A stretch of DNA of 64,000 bases from Balneolaceae bacterium (GTDB taxonomy: Bacteria > Bacteroidota > Rhodothermia > Balneolales > Balneolaceae), in the NCBI GenBank assembly GCA_006969905.1, contig CP030887.1, forward strand, positions 2,344,730 to 2,408,729, in the 5' to 3' direction. A model generated the notes under the pieces. That model was given only the letters and a program-made list of their open reading frames with translations. It made no database searches and was not told the origin of the DNA. This document shows positions 60,086 to 64,000 of this stretch, piece by piece. The position numbers were made by a program, and so were the translations under genes. Within the stretch, counting starts at the first letter, position 1; each line of letters begins with the position of its first letter.

Positions 60086-60745
60086 ATGATTAGCATTGTC
60101 CTGGTTGATGATCACCCCGTTTTTTTGCAAGGTTTGGAAGCCCTGCTGTCAAAGGTTCCTCACTTTGAGGTAGTAAAAACCTTCAGCGATAGCACCGGGT
60201 TTTTCAGGTACCTGGCGGAGGGTGATCTCCCTGAAGTGGTGTTGCTGGATATTGAGATGGGAAGCATAACCGGGATCGAAATAGCTTCAAATGTGCTGCA
60301 ATTATATCCCGGTGTAAAAGTGATTATGTTAAGCACCTATTTCAGTGATGAATATATCAGCGTGTTGGTTGAAAGCGGAATTTCGGGCTACTTGTTGAAG
60401 AGTACGGATTTCAAGGAGTTGAAAGATTCTATTGAAAAAGTAGCAAAGGGCCGTTTTTGTTGCAGCCCTGAAATTATGGAGGTAGTAATCGAGGGTTTTA
60501 AGAAATCATCGGATGCTGAAAGCTCCGAAGGTGGACCAGGTAAAGAGCCGGGCCAACTCACCGATAGAGAGATAGAATTAGTGCGCCTTATAGCTGATGA
60601 ATTAACGATGAAGGAAATTGCGAACAAACTTTACCTCAGCGAGCATACGGTTAAAACCCATAGAAAAAACCTGATGGCAAAATTGGGCGTAAAAAACACT
60701 GCAGGGCTTATCAAAAAAGCTTTTCTGCTGGGCTTAATTGAGTAG
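60086..60745 (+). CDS. NarL/FixJ-family response regulator
   Basis: 219 residues. Receiver domain about 1-120: acidic pair D8/D9 (VLVDDHP), phospho-acceptor D55 (VVLLDIEMGS), switch residues S83/T84 (VIMLSTYF) and K105 (GYLLKSTD). LuxR-type HTH about 152-215: LTDREIELVRLIADELTMKE, IANKLYLSEHTVKTHRKNLM. Partner of the TPR kinase directly upstream; all phosphorelay residues are present. Targets unknown, possibly including its own operon. Confidence 0.93.
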   Translation: MISIVLVDDHPVFLQGLEALLSKVPHFEVVKTFSDSTGFFRYLAEGDLPEVVLLDIEMGSITGIEIASNVLQLYPGVKVIMLSTYFSDEYISVLVESGISGYLLKSTDFKELKDSIEKVAKGRFCCSPEIMEVVIEGFKKSSDAESSEGGPGKEPGQLTDREIELVRLIADELTMKEIANKLYLSEHTVKTHRKNLMAKLGVKNTAGLIKKAFLLGLIE

Positions 60746-60802
60746 GGTTTATATTGATCTTTAGAACTAGATAGCATCCATTTTACTTTACATATCTCTA
60801 TT

Positions 60803-60840
60803 GGGAAAATGTACAAGATGAAAGTGAATGGGTTGTTGGG
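60803..60840 (+). repeat. 38-bp direct repeat, copy 1
   Basis: Matches 61438-61475 at 35 of 38 positions (core TGTACAA.ATGAAAGTGAATG). The differences are three A/G transitions. Confidence 0.85.
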
Positions 60841-60890
60841 TGGGTAGTGAGCGTTCTATGCAAGAAGAGATGGAATTACGAGTTCGCTGT

Positions 60891-60912
60891 ACTTTTGTCT
60901 TGATACAAAAGT
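60891..60912. repeat. Hairpin ACTTTTGT / ACAAAAGT followed by its complementing tail
   Basis: Arms ACTTTTGT (60891-60898) and ACAAAAGT (60905-60912) enclose CTTGAT, whose complement ATCAAG follows a few bases later. This sequence type is a recurrent intergenic element in Bacteroidota, as far as I remember; the related element at 61256-61279 supports that. Confidence 0.65.
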
Positions 60913-61255
60913 ACCAAAAGATCAAGGCGAGGAATCATTCGTGGAGTTCATACTACCTTCACTACAAGATGACAAAGGTCTTCGCTCACTACTTGGAATC
61001 TATAACAACCGAGCCTGAGTGTCATCTTGTTCCCGTGCAGATAGATATTCACTTTTCCCACTCATGATTCCAAGGCCGTTTTTGTGTCATACTGATCCCG
61101 AGTATTGAGGAGAAGGGCTTAATTGAATTAACTGTCTCTAAACTAAATCCGGAAAACATGGTTAGTGATTCTCAAATGAGTAGGTAGAATCGTAACGAAG
61201 TGAAGTGATCAACGACCCATAAAAACGAAATCTACATGTTTTCTGGTGACTTTTC

Positions 61256-61279
61256 GTCCTTTTGGTCACTCAAAAGGAC
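61256..61279. repeat. Hairpin GTCCTTTTG / CAAAAGGAC
   Basis: Perfect nine-base arms (61256-61264, 61271-61279) with a six-base loop, flanked by ACTTTTC on the left and AAGTAAAC on the right. Same general type as 60891-60912. Confidence 0.7.
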
Positions 61280-61437
61280 AAGTAAACAATCGGATAAATT
61301 TTGATACTGGAGCCTGTGCTGGGAAAACTCAGTATCCACATCTCTATTCGCAATAGCTCTCAGGGCTAATGGAAATGCTATCCGATAATGAATTTATCCA
61401 GGTTCATAAGTCCTTTGCTGTTGCCATCATCCCCATC

Positions 61438-61475
61438 GGGAAAGTGTACAAAATGAAAGTGAATGAGTTGTTGGG
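61438..61475 (+). repeat. 38-bp direct repeat, copy 2
   Basis: Partner of 60803-60840, 635 bases downstream in the same orientation. The two copies bracket both hairpins, so the interval could be an inserted or duplicated unit. Confidence 0.85.
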
Positions 61476-61543
61476 CTCAATATTCAGAGCAAGCTGGGTA
61501 CATTAGGTTAGAGGTAAGTCTTAGTTAGGTATATTGATTTTTT

Positions 61544-61747
61544 TTAAGTTCTACATCCATTATTGGTTTCTTTACCTTCACTACAAATCGGGCAATCAAA
61601 ATAACCTTTAGGACAGCAGTGTAAACAAGGCTCATATTTTACAAGACGATTTATAAAACTACACCGAACGCATTCTAATTGAGATCCATCTCCAAGGATG
61701 TAAAATTTGTTGCTTTCTCTACAGTTAATACATTTAAATAGCTGCAT
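61544..61747 (-). CDS. Small zinc-ribbon-like protein
   Basis: 67 residues with four CxxC-type pairs: KCINC, ECVRC, PCLHCC and DCPIC. Cysteine spacing suits one or two structural zinc sites (rubredoxin-knuckle type). No other domain. Possibly a regulatory or RNA/DNA-binding accessory; not recognised. It follows a small membrane protein by 10 bases on the same strand and the two may be co-transcribed. Confidence 0.65.
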   Translation of the reverse strand: MQLFKCINCRESNKFYILGDGSQLECVRCSFINRLVKYEPCLHCCPKGYFDCPICSEGKETNNGCRT

Positions 61748-61757
61748 AATTTGATTG

Positions 61758-62255
61758 TTATATGATTTTTAGAAATTCGAAAACGCCAATAGCTAGCAAA
61801 CACAGAGATAGAACAATGAATATTGGAAAATCTAATTTAGTGGTATTCTTGTAAAAATTGATTGTATTGAGTCTTGATAAAATTGGTAATATGATAGCCA
61901 TCCAGTAGATTGCATAGAAAATTGGTATAAATCCTGTTGTTATTCCATATGTTCCAATTACCAAATAACCGAGACTTATTCCGATTAGATATCTTCCTAA
62001 CCATGAGGTAATACTCATAGGAAATAATAAAAAAAATAGCCCAGCAAATAATGCTACATATGTAGATATTGAAAAGTATTGTTCGTAATCTGGAAATTTC
62101 TCTAATGCAGTAGGAAACTCTTTCAATAAGGTATCTCTGATTTGATCAATAGAAATTGAACCCGCTCCAGCAATATCAATTCCTGCAAAAATGAGCATGG
62201 GAGTTTCTGATTTTCTTGTTCGAGGTTTGAATGCATGAGTGAGTTGTTTCTTCAT
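61758..62255 (-). CDS. Small multi-pass membrane protein of unknown function
   Basis: 165 residues. Basic N-terminal tail (MKKQLTHAFKPRTRKSETP), an amphipathic first part, then about four membrane helices (STYVALFAGLFFLLFPMSIT, YLIGISLGYLVIGTYGI, PIFYAIYWMAIILPIL, PIFIVLSLCLLAIGVFEFL). No family recognised and no catalytic motif. AT-rich, like the neighbouring zinc-ribbon gene; both may be recent arrivals next to the repeat region. Confidence 0.65.
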   Translation of the reverse strand: MKKQLTHAFKPRTRKSETPMLIFAGIDIAGAGSISIDQIRDTLLKEFPTALEKFPDYEQYFSISTYVALFAGLFFLLFPMSITSWLGRYLIGISLGYLVIGTYGITTGFIPIFYAIYWMAIILPILSRLNTINFYKNTTKLDFPIFIVLSLCLLAIGVFEFLKII

Positions 62256-62324
62256 TTTGCTAGCTGGTCATAATTTATACACATGTATATGTTCTAAGCC
62301 TTCATAGTATTGCGTATATACATA

Positions 62325-62357
62325 AAAAATAACAACTATGCGAATGGCATAGTTGTT
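62325..62357 (-). terminator. Terminator of the S10 peptidase gene
   Basis: Perfect 11-base arms AACAACTATGC (62331-62341) and GCATAGTTGTT (62347-62357) with a five-base loop; the minus strand continues into a T run. It lies 29 bases past the peptidase stop codon. Confidence 0.8.
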
Positions 62358-62386
62358 AATTCGGTAAGATAAAAACTACGAGCCAA

Positions 62387-63883
62387 TCAATACTTAGCAG
62401 GTACCCCTTCTTCAGGTATAGTATTTAGTATAAATTCCCTGACATCATCATTGGATTTCTTCAAATCTTCAGCCCGTAAGTACATCATGTGTCCGCTGCG
62501 GTAGCCTTTAAAAGAGAAACGGTCTTTCATTTTGCCGCTCGGGTCTAACTGCCACATAGTGTATTTGGCATCAAAGTATTTGGTGGCACCATCATAGTAA
62601 CCGCTTTGTATAAGGGTATGAAGGTAGGGGTTTTGTGCCATTGCCCGTCTTAGGTTTTCCCCGGCATTATTACCGGTCCGGTCCCAGGGGCTTACAGGGC
62701 CAAACATGTTGTACTTCACATCGGTTTTATAGTTCAGTTCATTTTGGAAATAATAGTTAATGGCTGGAGTGAATGAATGCAGCCATGAGGTTAACTCAGA
62801 ATTGAAATCAGGACTGTCTCCTCCGTCTGTTCGATCCAGGCCTTTGTAGCGGGAGTCTAACCTGCCAATCGTGTGACCTTCATCTCTCAGTAACTCCTTC
62901 CAGAAAAAGGAGGGAGGTACATCCAGGTTATATTGCAGGATCACTTTTTTGGAAATACCTGAGAAGCGAGCCATTTGCTGTGCAGCTTTTTCTTTTTCTC
63001 CTTCAGAAATAAAGCCGCCTTTTGCTAATACAGGCATCAACTCGTTAATAGCATAATCTTCCGCCAGGGGCAATACTTCAAGCAAATCCATGGATTGTAA
63101 GTCGGAAGGTAGCTTTTTATGATACCATGCCGCTGCCGTGAAGTAAGGCAGCCGCAGGGAAGCTCCCAAAGGGCCATCTCGTCTTCGTTCTGCCGTATGT
63201 ATGCCCAGTTCAGTAGGAGAGACGAGGATCACTCCATTCAGGTACATCCATTGGCGGTTTTGCAGGGCCAGGGCTAATCCTGACACCCGTGTGGTTCCGT
63301 AACTTTCCCCGATTAAGTATTTGGGCGAAAGCCAACGATTCGCCCGATGTACAAAGGTATTTATCCATTCCGAGAGGTAAGCGATATCCTGGTTGACCCC
63401 AAAAAACTGGGTACGGTCAGCTTCTTCATCAAGAATGCGGGAATAGCCGGTATTAACGGGGTTTACAAAGACGATATCGGCAACATCCAGGATAGAATGC
63501 GGGTTATCCTTTACCCCGTAAGGTTGGATAGGAAATCCCTCATCATCAATTTTGATTACTTTTGGTCCGGTATAAGCCAGGTGCATCCAAACCGAGGCAG
63601 AACCAGGCCCGCCATTGAAAGAAATAACCAAAGGGCGGCGGGTGTTATCTTTTACATCCGTTCGCTCATAGTAGGTGTAATGAACTGCGGCTATGGGCTT
63701 GCCACTCTCATCCCAAACCGGCTGGGTTCCGGTAGTGGCTTTATAAGGAACCTTTTTACCGGTTATGGTTATCTCATGGTTGGTGGATACCGTTTCATCA
63801 GCAGGAATGGTACGCTGAAAGGCAAGGGCAGAAGTTGCCGGGAGAATCAAAATCAGGCAGAGAAATACACAGAATCGTTTCAT
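62387..63883 (-). CDS. S10-family serine carboxypeptidase
   Basis: 498 residues. Signal peptide to about residue 21 (MKRFCVFLCLILILPATSAL). Alpha/beta-hydrolase of the carboxypeptidase Y group: oxyanion loop SFNGGPGSASVW (about 88-99), nucleophile S194 in IGESYGTTR, catalytic Asp in SGYYDGATKY, and His in GYRSGHMMY near the end. Exported, it would remove C-terminal residues from peptides at acidic pH by analogy to the family. All triad residues are present. The gene stands alone; the start ATG at 63883 is followed upstream by about 117 bases to the window end with no further gene visible. Confidence 0.92.
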   Translation of the reverse strand: MKRFCVFLCLILILPATSALAFQRTIPADETVSTNHEITITGKKVPYKATTGTQPVWDESGKPIAAVHYTYYERTDVKDNTRRPLVISFNGGPGSASVWMHLAYTGPKVIKIDDEGFPIQPYGVKDNPHSILDVADIVFVNPVNTGYSRILDEEADRTQFFGVNQDIAYLSEWINTFVHRANRWLSPKYLIGESYGTTRVSGLALALQNRQWMYLNGVILVSPTELGIHTAERRRDGPLGASLRLPYFTAAAWYHKKLPSDLQSMDLLEVLPLAEDYAINELMPVLAKGGFISEGEKEKAAQQMARFSGISKKVILQYNLDVPPSFFWKELLRDEGHTIGRLDSRYKGLDRTDGGDSPDFNSELTSWLHSFTPAINYYFQNELNYKTDVKYNMFGPVSPWDRTGNNAGENLRRAMAQNPYLHTLIQSGYYDGATKYFDAKYTMWQLDPSGKMKDRFSFKGYRSGHMMYLRAEDLKKSNDDVREFILNTIPEEGVPAKY

Positions 63884-64000
63884 AAAGCATTCATTAAGTT
63901 TTACCGAACGATAGGGGTAGGAAAGAATAGTTTCCGTAAAAAATTGTTTGTTGGATGCCGCGTTTTGAATTCTGGCATTAAGGAGAGGTAACAGCTCTGG

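Larger units (their letters stand above)
60746..61543. other. Repeat-rich intergenic region
   Basis: About 800 bases with no gene I can support. It contains two copies of a 38-base direct repeat (60803-60840 and 61438-61475), two strong hairpins of the type CTTTTGTCTTGAT..ACAAAAG (60891-60912 and 61256-61279), and the 13-mer shared with 57082-57094. The plus-strand frame at 60828-61067 runs through these repeats and is not convincing. The region looks like an accumulation of dispersed, possibly mobile, intergenic repeats. Confidence 0.6.

Noticed and set aside
60828-61067. Plus-strand reading frame of 79 codons in the repeat region
   Set aside because: It passes through a 38-bp repeat and a strong hairpin; composition and lack of conserved pattern argue against a gene.
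63347-63991. Plus-strand reading frame of 214 codons running to the window end
   Set aside because: It lies antisense to the S10 peptidase including its signal peptide and has no coding character of its own.

Overview
The window looks like a chromosomal piece of a Bacteroidota or Balneolota-type bacterium, and a Balneolaceae-like marine organism is my best guess. The grounds are TonB-dependent receptors with carboxypeptidase-like N-terminal domains, a FecI/FecR-type sigma/anti-sigma operon, DUF5916 and DUF2911 proteins, a Bacteroidota-style signal-peptide RHS protein, mostly weak Shine-Dalgarno sites and a moderate-to-low GC content. The taxonomy is inference: there is no rRNA gene, and I saw no tRNA gene or CRISPR array.

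Layout. 1-1245: end of an HlyD-type membrane-fusion subunit cut by the window edge. 1.6-10.6 kb: a polymorphic-toxin island with one full-length exported RHS protein carrying a C-terminal toxin and immunity gene, then a second displaced RHS tip with another toxin tail and immunity gene, then a truncated third RHS tip. Small antisense XRE regulators separate these modules. 10.8-18.5 kb: an FtsX/MacB-type permease, then an operon read leftwards (ECF sigma, lipoprotein, FecR, STN-domain TonB receptor). 18.6-23.7 kb: an M23 peptidase, an NfeD-SPFH-SPFH membrane operon and an MsbA-type ABC exporter. 23.7-28.6 kb: three membrane proteins sharing a cytoplasmic FDLDEY motif, two of them with 30-residue periplasmic repeats, followed by a von Willebrand A protein.

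28.7-42.1 kb is mostly envelope and degradative metabolism: a DUF2911 protein, a threonine/serine dehydratase, two tandem DUF5916 outer-membrane proteins, an M14 peptidase, a PepSY protein, an amidohydrolase, an Ogt-type DNA repair methyltransferase and a LEA14-like lipoprotein. 42.3-46.9 kb: a small divergent pair with an HTH regulator, a ZnuD-like receptor operon with a His-rich lipoprotein (probable zinc uptake), and two paralogous small membrane proteins. 47.0-56.9 kb: pyruvate phosphate dikinase, a MerA/Lpd-like flavoprotein, a transglutaminase-like TPR protein, a PolB-like exonuclease, type I asparaginase and an EF-G-like GTPase. 57.3-60.7 kb: a small beta-rich protein in an apparent operon with a TPR sensor kinase and NarL-type regulator. 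60.7-61.5 kb is a repeat-rich intergenic region, followed by two small orphan proteins and an S10 serine carboxypeptidase.

The strongest candidates for something not well described are the three-gene FDLDEY/30-residue-repeat cassette (23663-26567) and the modular RHS tip / antisense XRE array (6.6-10.6 kb), whose junctions carry a conserved inverted repeat abutting the displaced RHS start codons.
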